This document shows, one piece after another, positions 26,251 to 35,797 of a stretch of DNA of 64,000 nucleotides. The first letter of the stretch is position 1, and each line of letters starts with the position of its first letter. The stretch is from NCBI RefSeq assembly GCF_024159025.1, contig NZ_JAMYXC010000029.1:25683-89682 (forward strand). The letters run 5' to 3'. Source of the stretch: Limimaricola litoreus (GTDB lineage Bacteria > Pseudomonadota > Alphaproteobacteria > Rhodobacterales > Rhodobacteraceae). A model generated the notes under the pieces. It was not told where the DNA came from and made no database searches. It saw only the letters and a list, made by a program, of their open reading frames with translations. Position numbers and translations under genes: made by a program.

Positions 26251-28782
26251 ATGATCGAGAAAGATCCCGATATGGACAGAGTCCTCGACCGGATTGCAGG
26301 CTGCGGAACCTATGAGTGGCATGTCCTCGAGAACCGGCTTGTCTGGTCCGAAGGACTGACAAAGCTCTACGGCCTTCGCCGACCGCCTTCCACGGAGCGG
26401 GGCTTCCTGCAACTCGTGCACCCTGAGGATCGGATACGGATCGAGGCCGAGATATCGAGCTTTCTGGAGACCGGAGACAGCTACGAGCACGAATTCCGGA
26501 TCGTCCGTCCCGACGGGCATGTGCGCTACATTCACGACCGTGGCACCATCGAGCGCGACGCCGATGGGCGGGCCCGATTTCTGCATGGCCTTAATGTCGA
26601 TGTGACCCGGGCGCGCGAGATCCAGGTCATGGAACAGGAGACCCGCCTCGGCACGGCGCGGGGCATCGGTTTCTACGAGTATGATGTGGCGCAGGCGAAG
26701 CCCTGGTGGTCCGAGGGGATGTTTCGAATTCTCGATCTGCCGCCCGATCGGGATCTCGATCTGGACCGAATTACTGAAGAGCGGGTTCACCCTGAGGACC
26801 GCGATCGCCTGCGCGGTTTGCAGTATTCGGCGTATCGCAGGCTGGGCCCCTTCGAGATCGAGTATCGCTTCTTTCAGCGGGACGGCGAGGTTCGGTGGAT
26901 CAGGGACCGGGGAGAGACCGTGGGTGCCCTGGACCCGGCCAACGGCATGGCCTGGCGCATACGCGGCACGATCACCGACATCACCGAGAGCAAGCGGACC
27001 CATCCCGCCACCCCGGCGGGTTCGGAAACTTTCCGCCAGGTGATCGAAGGGGCGCCCTTCGGCATCTGCGTGATCGATGCAGACTTTCGACTTGTGCAGG
27101 TCAGCGCGGGAGCAAGGGAAGCGTTCGGTGGGATCGATGCCTTGATCGGCCGCGATTACCGTGAGTTGCTGCGCTCGATCTGGTCCGAGCCCTTCGTGTC
27201 GGATGTTGTCGCCCGCATCCGGAACACGCTCGATACCGGCGAGACGTATCGCGACCTGCTTGCGCAGGAGCATCGACGGGACCGAGGTGCGGATGAAACC
27301 TACGCATGGGCGTTGGAGCAGATCCGTTTGCCGGACGGCCGGCCCGGGGTGGCCTGCTACTTCTACGACCTGTCCGACCGCACCGCTCAGGAAGCGGTAT
27401 TGCGCGAGAACGAGGAGCGGCTGCATCTTTCACATGAGGCCGCCAACATGGGGGCGTGGGATCTCGACCTCGCCTCCGGCGACGTTATCTGGACTTCGAT
27501 GCTATACGAACTCTTGGGGCTCGACCCTACCACGCCGGCATCGACGAACCTGTTCTTCGAGATGATCCATCCTGAGGACAGGGAGACAGTCAAATCAGAA
27601 CTCGAACGTTCTATTGAGAGCGGCGGAAACTTCGATGCCATGTTCCGGGTTCGGCGGCCTGACGGAGACATCCGACATATTGCCGGGCGAGGCCGGGTCA
27701 TACGGCATGACGGCAATCGCCCAGTCCGGATGATTGGTGTCAACTTTGACGTCACCGAGCGGCATCGTATGGAACGGAAGGCCCGCGACAGCGCCGAGCG
27801 GTTGCGGCTGGTGCTCGACAACGCGCTCGCCTTCATCGGCTTGCTCGATCTCGAGGGGCGGATCGTGGAAGCGAACGCGATGGCGCTCGAAGCGGGCGGG
27901 GTCGGTCGTGACGAGATCGTCGGGAAGTTGGCTTGGGAGACATATGGATGGTCCTACGATCCCGAGGTTGCCGACCGGCTGCGCGCCTCCATCGCCCGGG
28001 CGGCCACTGGCGAGGTCGTGCGCTACGACGCCGTGGCACGCACTTCAGGCGACGGACGCGTGACCATCGATATGTTGCTGTCGCCCATCATCTACGATGA
28101 TGGAAGCGTGCGGGAAATCGTCGTCTCCGGCTTTGACGTGACCGAACGCGAGAAAGCCAAGGAGCACGCCGAATTCCTGATGCGGGAAATCAATCACCGC
28201 GCCAAGAACACCCTCTCGCTGGTTCAGGCGATCGCCCGGCAGATCTGGCAGACCGATTCCGGTGAGTTTCTGTCCCGCTTCGAGGGCCGGTTGCGAGCGC
28301 TGGCGCATTCGCACGACCTACTCGTCAATGATGACTGGAACGGTGTTCGCCTCGGGGATCTGGTGCGCGGCCAGCTGGCGCATTTCGAGGATCTAATCGG
28401 CACACGTATCCACCTGCAAGGACCGAAGACGGCGATCACCGCCGAAGCCGCGCAGACGCTTGGCATGGCGTTCCACGAACTGGCCACGAATGCCGGCAAG
28501 TATGGCGCGCTCTCGCAGGAAAACGGTCACGTCGACATCATCTGGAACGTCTCCGGCGCGGAGCATGGAGACAGACGGCTAACCGTATGCTGGACCGAGC
28601 GGGGCGGGCCGCCGGTCGAGCCCCCCACCCGCAAGGGCTTCGGCAACATCGTGCTCGACCGGCTCGTGAAGGGGGCGTTCTCGGGGGAGGTGGAACTCGC
28701 CTATCCACCCAAAGGTTTCCGTTGGCGTTTCACCTGTTCGGATACGTGCCTGTTGCCACAAACCCTATCGGATCAACTGTAA
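26251..28782 (+). CDS. Multi-PAS HWE-type sensor histidine kinase
   Basis: 843 residues from ATG 26251, which follows GAGAGG closely; a GTG at 26209 is an alternative. Five PAS units follow each other at roughly 8-115, 130-245, 260-375, 390-510 and 515-640, several with the PAS/PAC signature HPEDR (for example LVHPEDRIRIE and MIHPEDRETVK). The HWE core follows: phosphoacceptor His in INHRAKNTLSLVQAIARQ, FHELATNAGKYGALS and the WxE box in VCWTERGGPPVE. No membrane helix is seen. Such proteins read light, redox or small ligands and feed stress responses. It is transcribed divergently from the PAS-GAF kinase. Confidence 0.85.
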   Translation: MIEKDPDMDRVLDRIAGCGTYEWHVLENRLVWSEGLTKLYGLRRPPSTERGFLQLVHPEDRIRIEAEISSFLETGDSYEHEFRIVRPDGHVRYIHDRGTIERDADGRARFLHGLNVDVTRAREIQVMEQETRLGTARGIGFYEYDVAQAKPWWSEGMFRILDLPPDRDLDLDRITEERVHPEDRDRLRGLQYSAYRRLGPFEIEYRFFQRDGEVRWIRDRGETVGALDPANGMAWRIRGTITDITESKRTHPATPAGSETFRQVIEGAPFGICVIDADFRLVQVSAGAREAFGGIDALIGRDYRELLRSIWSEPFVSDVVARIRNTLDTGETYRDLLAQEHRRDRGADETYAWALEQIRLPDGRPGVACYFYDLSDRTAQEAVLRENEERLHLSHEAANMGAWDLDLASGDVIWTSMLYELLGLDPTTPASTNLFFEMIHPEDRETVKSELERSIESGGNFDAMFRVRRPDGDIRHIAGRGRVIRHDGNRPVRMIGVNFDVTERHRMERKARDSAERLRLVLDNALAFIGLLDLEGRIVEANAMALEAGGVGRDEIVGKLAWETYGWSYDPEVADRLRASIARAATGEVVRYDAVARTSGDGRVTIDMLLSPIIYDDGSVREIVVSGFDVTEREKAKEHAEFLMREINHRAKNTLSLVQAIARQIWQTDSGEFLSRFEGRLRALAHSHDLLVNDDWNGVRLGDLVRGQLAHFEDLIGTRIHLQGPKTAITAEAAQTLGMAFHELATNAGKYGALSQENGHVDIIWNVSGAEHGDRRLTVCWTERGGPPVEPPTRKGFGNIVLDRLVKGAFSGEVELAYPPKGFRWRFTCSDTCLLPQTLSDQL

Positions 28783-28860
28783 CGTGAACAGTGGGTGGCT
28801 GAACTGATCCTGTGCCTCGCGGTTGGTGAACCATTCACCAAGTCTGCGAGAGGATCACTC

Positions 28861-30219
28861 ATGCACGCTCTACTGAAAACCACTACGGCGAGCGCTGCGC
28901 TTGCGGCGGCTCTTTCTGTTTCTCCTGCCACACTGTCAGCGCAGGAAACCGCAACGGACGACTCCTCGTCGTCTGAAACGAGCACTGCAACCGACACTGC
29001 GTCGGCCCCTGACACCCGTGTCGAAGTGCAAGCCAATGTCACCGCCGATGCCGGTGCCGTGGCCGATCCACCGGCCAGCCCAAACGAAGACATGCAGGCG
29101 GTGCTCGACAAGCTCGCCGATCTGGGGGCTCAACCGATCTCGGAACTGTCGGTCGAGGAAGCGCGCAGCCAGCCCACTCCTGCCGATGCCGTCATGGCGC
29201 TGATGGAAGAGCGGGGCATCGAGATGCCCGAGGATCTGGCTGGGATCGCGACGCGCGACATCACCTATCCCGGCGCCGATGGCAGTGAGATCGATGCGCG
29301 CGTCTACACCCCCGCCGAGGGTGAGGGACCGTTCCCGCTGATCGTCTACTACCACGGCGGCGGCTGGGTGATCGCCGGCATCGATGTCTACGATGCTTCG
29401 GCCCGTGCCCTTGCTGCCAGCGCAAATGCAGTGGTGGTCTCCGCCACGTATCGACAGGCTCCAGGCGCGATCTTCCCGACGCAGCACGAGGACGCCAGCG
29501 CGGCCTATGAGTGGATTGTTGAAAACTCGGGCGCCTTCAACGCCGATGCCGAGCGGCTTGCTATCGCGGGCGAGAGCGCGGGCGGCAACCTTGCGCTGAA
29601 CGTGGCGATCCATGCCCGTGATGCCGAGCTGATCCAGCCCGACCATGTGCTCTCGGTCTACCCGATCGCCAGCGATGATATGCAGCTGCCCTCTTACGAA
29701 GCCTATGCGGACGCCATGCCGCTGTCGCGCGATGGCATGGAGTGGTTCTTCGACAAAGTCTTTGAAGATCCCTCCCAGGCTTCCGATCCGCGCATCGACC
29801 TGATCTCTCGCGACGACCTGCAAGGCCTGCCGCCGGTGACCATCGTCAATGCCGAGATCGACCCGCTCCAGAGCGAGGGCGAGATCATGGCCGAGCGCCT
29901 TGCGGAAGCGGGCGTTGAGGTCGAGCAGATGACCTATGACGGCGTCACCCACGAGTTCTTCGGCATGGGCACGGTCGTGCCGCAGGCACAGGAGGCCGTG
30001 GACATGGCTGTCGCCAATCTGCGCGAGGCCTTTGGGAGCGAGAGCGACATGGATGCCGGCGCCACGACCGATGCGGGAATGGAATCTGGGGAGGGCTCGG
30101 AGACGGATGCCATGGCGACCGACGCGCCTGCGGCCATGCAGACAGAAGGCGATACGAACACGGGGACCGATGGCACCGCCGATCCCGCAGACGAGGACGC
30201 AACGACGACCGGAAACTGA
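28861..30219 (+). CDS. Secreted alpha/beta hydrolase of the hormone-sensitive-lipase type
   Basis: 452 residues. The ATG at 28861, after GAGAGGA, begins a clear signal peptide (LLKTTTASAALAAALSVSPA, with cleavage near AQE). The mature protein has an acidic linker, then the hydrolase: oxyanion motif HGGGW near 163-167, nucleophile Ser in GESAGG near 236-241, Asp in NAEIDPL near 331 and His in VTHEFFGMG near 362. The last 80 residues are an Asp/Thr/Ala-rich acidic tail, unusual for the family. It probably hydrolyses esters in the periplasm or outside. A terminator follows directly. Confidence 0.8.
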   Translation: MHALLKTTTASAALAAALSVSPATLSAQETATDDSSSSETSTATDTASAPDTRVEVQANVTADAGAVADPPASPNEDMQAVLDKLADLGAQPISELSVEEARSQPTPADAVMALMEERGIEMPEDLAGIATRDITYPGADGSEIDARVYTPAEGEGPFPLIVYYHGGGWVIAGIDVYDASARALAASANAVVVSATYRQAPGAIFPTQHEDASAAYEWIVENSGAFNADAERLAIAGESAGGNLALNVAIHARDAELIQPDHVLSVYPIASDDMQLPSYEAYADAMPLSRDGMEWFFDKVFEDPSQASDPRIDLISRDDLQGLPPVTIVNAEIDPLQSEGEIMAERLAEAGVEVEQMTYDGVTHEFFGMGTVVPQAQEAVDMAVANLREAFGSESDMDAGATTDAGMESGEGSETDAMATDAPAAMQTEGDTNTGTDGTADPADEDATTTGN

Positions 30220-30241
30220 TGGCCGGCCTTCGATCGTGACA

Positions 30242-30274
30242 ATGGGCGAGGCTTGGAACCTCGCCCATTTTTTT
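30242..30274 (+). terminator. Rho-independent terminator
   Basis: ATGGGCGAGG (30242-30251) pairs with CCTCGCCCAT (30259-30268) around a 7 nt loop, followed by TTTTTTT to 30274. It ends the hydrolase transcript and also faces the convergent gene at 30342. Confidence 0.9.
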
Positions 30275-30341
30275 GACGAGTGTCCACAAGAAAGGCGGGC
30301 AGCAAGAATGCTTCCCGCCTTTATTCTCGCCAAGAATGCAT

Positions 30342-31415
30342 TTACTGCTGAATCACGGCTTCTTCGGCGTTGGTGATATCTTCTCCGGCCGGTTCAAAAG
30401 TCAGCCGCTGGGCAATTTCAGGACTATTGCCTGCCATATGCTGTCGAACGGCTTCCTCATAGGCAGCCCGAGCTTCGTCGACTGACTTTTCGCCGGTAAT
30501 CACATCGTTACCAAGGTTGAGCGCGATCAAATTGGCAAACTCGGAGTGGCAGCGGGCCGAAATCTCGCCCTTGGTGCGCTCCGCAATAATGCTGCCGTCG
30601 AACATTGCGAGCTCGTCGAACACATCGGTCGGCACATCGTAGTGTATGAACTGCTGCAACACGTCCTTGTGCGGCGCCGGCCAGTTATGGTCGATTTCAT
30701 ATCCATAGACATAGGTGCGCACGAACGGCCCATTGTCACGCCAGATCAAGAGGGTGTCGGTCATCTCGGCTGGCGCGCCATACTTGTCCCACATCTCCAT
30801 GGCGGCCTTTTTCGAGGCCTGCGGCCATTGTGCGATATGAGTCTCGAGATCGGCCATGGTCATATCGCCCGCCATCTGGCCGGAACCGATCCCCTCGGCA
30901 TCCATCTCACCAGAAGTCATTTCCGCAGAGGCAGATTGTTCCGAGCTGTCTCCTCCGGACATGGCTTCGTTGCCCTCGGCAGCGTCAACTTCCGTCGTGG
31001 AGCCACTTCCACCGAAGCTCGCGGTCACCACCTCGCCATCTACGGTGACGGGCGTATCAACGTCAGTGTTGTCCGGGCCAAAATCATAGGTTTCATTGCC
31101 ATTGCTTTCGACATGCAGCATGGCAATGTAATTCTCGGCTTCGGCGAGCGGGTATTCTGTCGTGACAGTTACATCATTGTTTTCGCCTGCGCTGACTGCG
31201 GCGCTCCCGATCGACTCGGGCACGACAACCTCGCCGTCCTGAGTGGTGTGAATCACCAGATAGCCGTCCTCCTCAGCCATCACCGAGCTGAAGGTGACGT
31301 CCGCACCGTCCACGGTAACTTCAGAGGTGTTGATCATGTTTTGCGCTGCCGCTGGCCCACCGAACGTCGACACGAGTGCTGCGACCGCAGTGGAAGTCAG
31401 GTATTGTAGTTTCAT
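30342..31415 (-). CDS. Secreted protein with a DUF7282-like domain
   Basis: 357 residues from ATG 31415 with a signal peptide (MKLQYLTSTAVAALVSTFGG, cleavage near AAAQ). Residues about 25-135 resemble DUF7282 (VTFSSVMAEEDGYLVIHTTQ, then SAAVSAGENNDVTVTTEYPL and a closing PVTVDGEVVTASF). An acidic Ser/Gly/Met-rich linker (about 136-190) leads to a C-terminal domain with several Trp (WPQASKKAAMEMWDKYGAPA). It is convergent with the secreted hydrolase, with which it shares an acidic style. Role unknown; the structure suggests an extracytoplasmic binding protein. Confidence 0.65.
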   Translation of the reverse strand: MKLQYLTSTAVAALVSTFGGPAAAQNMINTSEVTVDGADVTFSSVMAEEDGYLVIHTTQDGEVVVPESIGSAAVSAGENNDVTVTTEYPLAEAENYIAMLHVESNGNETYDFGPDNTDVDTPVTVDGEVVTASFGGSGSTTEVDAAEGNEAMSGGDSSEQSASAEMTSGEMDAEGIGSGQMAGDMTMADLETHIAQWPQASKKAAMEMWDKYGAPAEMTDTLLIWRDNGPFVRTYVYGYEIDHNWPAPHKDVLQQFIHYDVPTDVFDELAMFDGSIIAERTKGEISARCHSEFANLIALNLGNDVITGEKSVDEARAAYEEAVRQHMAGNSPEIAQRLTFEPAGEDITNAEEAVIQQ

Positions 31416-31640
31416 TTCGCTTCTCCTGATAATGTCGAAGTCGAACCGAACAACGTATCCGGGCATGAATTGTTCGAAGTTCTCGCGCAGATGTCAGAAA
31501 TCAGGAGGCTGAGGAAAATACGAATTTGGTCGAATCCTACCATGCAGATGAAGCGTGTTCCTTGGCGCGCAATGGGATACGACCAAGCCCGGTAAATTCG
31601 CCTGAATTCTTCAAGCTAAAGGCCACAGTCCAACTTGACG

Positions 31641-32462
31641 TTATCGAGCGTCGACGGTTGAAATCAGCGCGTTGATCTCTTCGGCAAGAATCCGCGGATG
31701 ATCCTCGGGTGTGAAATGCAGCCCTCCGTCGATCCGCCGCAGCGGCGCGCCGAAATCCTTGGCGAGCCGCTCGCCATACTCAACCTTCTGGAACTCGTCC
31801 GCAGCCCCCCAGACGATCCGGGCGGGGATATTGAGCGTCGGTAGTTGGCTCGCGATGGCCTTGGTATCTTCGACATTCAGTGATTGCGCCTGCCGCACGA
31901 ATGCCTCTGCCTCACCGTGACGGTTGTAATGCGACGCATGCGCATCGAACGCAGCCTCGGCAGCCGCATTGGTCTCGTGGCCTTTCGAAAACATCATCTT
32001 CAGGAGCTGGTGAAAGGAGCCGTCGGGAGCGTGCTTCGCGATGGAGCCCGTCTTCGCGACCGCGCTCACGAGCGGCACCGGCCAAGAATCATAGCTAATC
32101 GCATTGGTCAGAAGGAGGCCGCTGACCATCTCCGGATGCCGCACGGCCACGATCTGTGCGACGCCGCCACCAAGGTCGTGTGCTGCGAGGATCGCGCGTT
32201 CGATCTTCTGACTGCGCATCCAGGCAACGAGGTAGTCGGCCTGCTTGGCAACAGAGATGTCGCGGCCCTTTCCTTCGGGGATTGAAGCACCATAGCCAGG
32301 CATCTCCCAAGCAAGGACGCGACAGCCTTCGATGAGCGGCACGACATCACGCCAGAGGGCCGGGCCGGTGGGAATACCGTGAAGCAGGATGACAGGCTCC
32401 CCTGATCCGGTTTCCTCCCAACGCATGTCGATTCCATCAACGTCGGCGGTGTGGCTTTGCAT
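31641..32462 (-). CDS. Alpha/beta hydrolase with an Asp nucleophile (dehalogenase/epoxide-hydrolase group)
   Basis: 273 residues from ATG 32462, with AGAGGGA upstream. Motifs: oxyanion HGIP near 26, nucleophile elbow AAHDLGGG near 94-101, which carries Asp rather than Ser as in haloalkane dehalogenases, epoxide hydrolases and haloacetate dehalogenases, and the catalytic His in GGLHFTPEDHP near the end. No signal peptide. Divergent from another alpha/beta hydrolase gene. The substrate cannot be read. Confidence 0.75.
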   Translation of the reverse strand: MQSHTADVDGIDMRWEETGSGEPVILLHGIPTGPALWRDVVPLIEGCRVLAWEMPGYGASIPEGKGRDISVAKQADYLVAWMRSQKIERAILAAHDLGGGVAQIVAVRHPEMVSGLLLTNAISYDSWPVPLVSAVAKTGSIAKHAPDGSFHQLLKMMFSKGHETNAAAEAAFDAHASHYNRHGEAEAFVRQAQSLNVEDTKAIASQLPTLNIPARIVWGAADEFQKVEYGERLAKDFGAPLRRIDGGLHFTPEDHPRILAEEINALISTVDAR

Positions 32463-32914
32463 GACGTGGTCCCTCTTCGTAAATCTACATCGCTCTGAAG
32501 ACCAACCAACACTGCACAACCTCGTTCCTGATGCCTCCCTGAGTAGCTTGTATGCTCCAGTGGGTAGATTGTTTATCGGCCTTCCGATGAGCGATATTAT
32601 CTTCGGCAGACAAGGGACCTCTTGCCAGAAACGGCCGTTATCACCGGTGACAGAAATGGTTGAGTTTTGGCACATCCTGCGGTGTCGAGGAGGTCCGCTC
32701 CGAGCCCTTCCGCGACATCGGTGACAATCGCAGCATCCGTCGAAGACAAGCGGGAAGCGGTCGTTCGCCGCACCTGTCACAAGAGCGAGCGGTGCCCACA
32801 AAGCCGTCGCAGATTCGAGGGAGCTACACGGAGTCGTCCGACGGAATGCGACGCCGATGCAATGTCCTGACAGCTGACAGTGAAACTAAAGGAAGTTCTG
32901 GCCGTTGTTGCAGC
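32463..32914. other. Divergent intergenic region, 452 bp, no gene
   Basis: Lies between two divergent hydrolase genes. A palindromic AAACGGCCGTT at about 32630 recurs in similar form near 35670 (AAAACGGCCGTTT). Otherwise nothing stands out. Confidence 0.35.
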
Positions 32915-33694
32915 ATGGAATTGAATTGCGAACGTCATGGTGCGGGACGACCCTTGCTTATGGTTCACGGGCTCGGGGGAAGTGTCCGGTCATGGGACAG
33001 CATCGTCCCGATGCTATCCCATGCGCGCGAGATCGTGCTGATCGATCTGCCGGGGCACGGAAAATCTCCGGCGCTTTTGGGGCGCCAGACAATAGCGGCC
33101 TATGCGGACGTGCTCGAGCAGTTCATCGACCTGAATGGGCTTACAGGAGTTGACACAGTCGGCAGTTCCGTCGGCGCACGCTTGGTTTTGGAATTGTCGC
33201 GGCGGGGCGTCGGCGGCCACACGGTCGCCTATGATCCGGGCGGTTTCTGGCGGGGCTGGGAAACGGCTTGGTTCCGCTACACACTGTCCGCCTCGGTTCG
33301 GCTGGTACGCCGCTTGCGCTCGCGCATTCCGGCATTGTCGCAGAACAGGGCCGCGCGGACGGCACTTCTGATGCAACTGTCGGCGAGACCCGGCACCCTC
33401 GATCCTCAGTTGGTCCAGAAAGAGCTGACGGCCATAGCCGGGACCGAAGTATTCGACGCGATGCTGCGCGAGTTGGCGAACGGTCCGTTGCAGGAGGGGA
33501 CGGCCACACCTCCGGGCCGCGTGACGATTGGATGGGGTCGTAAAGACCGCCTCCTGCTGCCCAGGCAAGCGGAACGTGCTCAAGCAGTCTTCCCTACCGC
33601 CCAGCTACATTGGTTCGAGCGATGCGGCCACTTCCCGCAATGGGACCGCCCGACGGAGGCCGCAGAGGTCATTCTGAAGACCGTCGAGGAATGA
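32915..33694 (+). CDS. Alpha/beta hydrolase (serine nucleophile)
   Basis: 259 residues from ATG 32915 (MELNCERHGAGRPLLMVHGL). The oxyanion motif HGLGG is near 18-22, IDLPGHGKS near 44-52, the nucleophile in VGSSVGARL near 88-96 and the His in RCGHFPQWDRPTEA near 238. These are standard for the esterase/thioesterase-like branch. The ribosome site is poor; an AAGGAAG lies 20 bases further upstream than usual. It is divergent from the Asp-type hydrolase. Confidence 0.7.
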   Translation: MELNCERHGAGRPLLMVHGLGGSVRSWDSIVPMLSHAREIVLIDLPGHGKSPALLGRQTIAAYADVLEQFIDLNGLTGVDTVGSSVGARLVLELSRRGVGGHTVAYDPGGFWRGWETAWFRYTLSASVRLVRRLRSRIPALSQNRAARTALLMQLSARPGTLDPQLVQKELTAIAGTEVFDAMLRELANGPLQEGTATPPGRVTIGWGRKDRLLLPRQAERAQAVFPTAQLHWFERCGHFPQWDRPTEAAEVILKTVEE

Positions 33695-34007
33695 GGTACG
33701 GATAAGTTTGAAGTCATCGCCCGGCGTGCTTGCCAGCCCCGACTTGGAGAACGACGCCAATAACGCAGCGGCAGCTATCTATCTCTTTACAACTCTCGCC
33801 CGAGGAACCAGCCAGAGGGCTGAAGAGACAGAAAGCCCCTTTGCCAGTCTGGCCACCCAGCATTCTCGCAAAGTGATGCCTCACCGCCGGCACGGCTTCG
33901 GGGTGAGTCCGGACTTGAGGTGTGCTCAACAGTAAGCGTCAGTATCGACCAGCCTCAGCGACCCAGCACTTCAGGGGACGGAGGCCAAACATAAGAGGGC
34001 GGATTAC
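33695..34007. other. Intergenic, no gene seen
   Basis: 313 bp between the hydrolase stop and the IS1182 left end. Short frames only, without start signals. Confidence 0.4.
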
Positions 34008-35581
34008 GTTGAAAAAGTCGGTCGAGGACGACGGTTTTGCCAGCCATTCGTCGGGGCGCCGCCGTTCCGTTCGGGCAACTGCCCGTCTGTCCGCCTCAAG
34101 ACGGGTATTCGCCCGCTCAGCTCATGCCGTGGCCTCCCGAAGCACATTCTGGGGCCGTAGCTTCGCAAGTTTCCTGAGGTTCTGAGCGATGGCGGCGAGG
34201 AGGAACTCATCCTTGGCGCCGTTGGGGCCACGCAGGCGTAGCCGGGTCAGGCCGAGGATGCGCTTCAGGTGGGCAAAGAGCATCTCTACCTTCTTCCGCT
34301 TGTCGCGGGACACCTTGTAGGCCTTGGTCTTGCGACATTCGCGCGCGAACTCGCGTGCTTTCTCGTGCGGCTCACGTGTCACGTATCGCGCCTCCGCTTT
34401 CGGGCAGCAGACTTCCTTGGATGGGCAGGCCTGACAGGTGGCCTTCAAGGCACGGTATTTCTTCTGTCCGCCAGCATCCTGCCCCCGGCTTGGATCGGAG
34501 TAGTTCCGGCGGAATTGCTTGAGAGCCTGGCCCTCGGGACAGATGTATTGATCGTTCGCTTCGTCCCATTCGAAGTCGGACCGGGACCAGGTGCCATCGG
34601 TCCGCTCTGATTTGTCGATGACCGGGATGAAGGGGATGATGCTGCGCTTCTCGACCAGCCATCCGAGGTTCTCGGCGTTGCCGTATGCGGTGTCGGCGGC
34701 CAGCCAGTCCGGCCGGATACCGAACCGCTTCTCCGTCCTGTCGAGCATTGTGCGCGAGGCCCCGACTTCGGCCTGGCGGATTGCCCTCGTCGCCTCGACG
34801 TCCATGATGACCGCGCTCTTGGTGTCGATCAGGTAGTTGGTGGCATAGGCGAAGTATGGACGGCTTTCCTCGGCGCGGGTCCATTGCGCGGCCGGATCGG
34901 ACTTCGCCACGAACTTCGGCTGGACAGGCGACGCGGCCCCGAAGGCGGCATCGTCGAGTGTCTCCAGATATTCCCGCGCCGCCCTGTTTCCGACCTCACG
35001 TGCGCGCTCCGGACTCCAATCCTCGGCCGCGATCGACCGGACCTTGTTGGCGTCGGCAGAGATCAGGCTCGCATCCACAGCGAAGCCCTCGCCGGACACG
35101 AGGTCTTCCTTCAGGCAGCGCTCGACCGTGGCTTCGAAGGCCTGACGCAACAAGTTGCTCTCCCGGAACTTGCCATGGCGATAGCGCGAGAAGGTCGAGT
35201 GATCCGGAACCTTCCGCTCCAGGCCCAGTCGGCAGAACCAGCGATAGGCGAGGTTCAGATGGACCTCGTCACAGAGGCGACGTTCCGATCGGATGCCCAT
35301 GACGTAGCCGATCACCAGCATCCGGATGATGAGTTCGGGGTCGATGGATGGACGGCCAAGGTGGCTGTAGAAGGGGCGCAGCGCCTCCCGCAAGCCGCCG
35401 CAGTCGAGAAACAGATCGATCTCTCGCAGCATATGGTTGGCCGGGACGTGCCGCTCCAGATCGAACTCGTAGAACAGCTGCGCCGGAGCCTCCTGCCTGC
35501 CCATCATCTCGAAACCCTCCCATCCCCTCAGGATTGAGTGAATCGAAGGACTTGCCGCGCTGCAATACGGACTTTTTCAAC
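34008..35581 (-). mobile_element. IS1182-family insertion sequence
   Basis: GTTGAAAAAGTC (34008-34019) and its complement GACTTTTTCAAC (35570-35581) are perfect 12 bp terminal inverted repeats around a single transposase gene on the minus strand. Flanking TTAC and AGCA do not show a target duplication. Confidence 0.8.
34122..35507 (-). CDS. IS1182-family transposase
   Basis: 461 residues, intact. The N-terminal DUF772-type region reads ELIIRMLVIGYVMGIRSERR and HSTFSRYRHGKF; the DDE catalytic core has the first Asp in GFAVDASLISAD and later LAADTAYGN; a Cys-rich insert (CQACPSKEVCCPKAEARY) is typical of the family. The C-terminal KVEMLFAHLKRILGLTR contains the catalytic Glu. The start ATG at 35507 (or the next codon) is 74 bp inside the right repeat. 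Apparently functional. Confidence 0.85.
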   Translation of the reverse strand: MMGRQEAPAQLFYEFDLERHVPANHMLREIDLFLDCGGLREALRPFYSHLGRPSIDPELIIRMLVIGYVMGIRSERRLCDEVHLNLAYRWFCRLGLERKVPDHSTFSRYRHGKFRESNLLRQAFEATVERCLKEDLVSGEGFAVDASLISADANKVRSIAAEDWSPERAREVGNRAAREYLETLDDAAFGAASPVQPKFVAKSDPAAQWTRAEESRPYFAYATNYLIDTKSAVIMDVEATRAIRQAEVGASRTMLDRTEKRFGIRPDWLAADTAYGNAENLGWLVEKRSIIPFIPVIDKSERTDGTWSRSDFEWDEANDQYICPEGQALKQFRRNYSDPSRGQDAGGQKKYRALKATCQACPSKEVCCPKAEARYVTREPHEKAREFARECRKTKAYKVSRDKRKKVEMLFAHLKRILGLTRLRLRGPNGAKDEFLLAAIAQNLRKLAKLRPQNVLREATA

Positions 35582-35797
35582 AGCATCGGCGGAGAGCCGT
35601 CATTCGCTGCACCCGGCTCGAATGTCCGCACACCGGACACAAACCCCCTGACAGAACCCATTGGCCAAAAACGGCCGTTTGTGGAGGAGGGGCACTGCCT
35701 GGAGGTCGGCAGGGGCAGGACCCTCCAATAACCCCATCCAGAAATACGATAGTTGTTGAAGGTTTTTGGAGGGAGGGCGCTCGGCGGCGTCTGTATC

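Noticed and set aside
32573..32600. TTATCGG at 32573 as a fifth dif-like site
   Set aside because: The complementary arm is missing (TTCCGATGAG follows without the required inverse), so only a half-match by chance.
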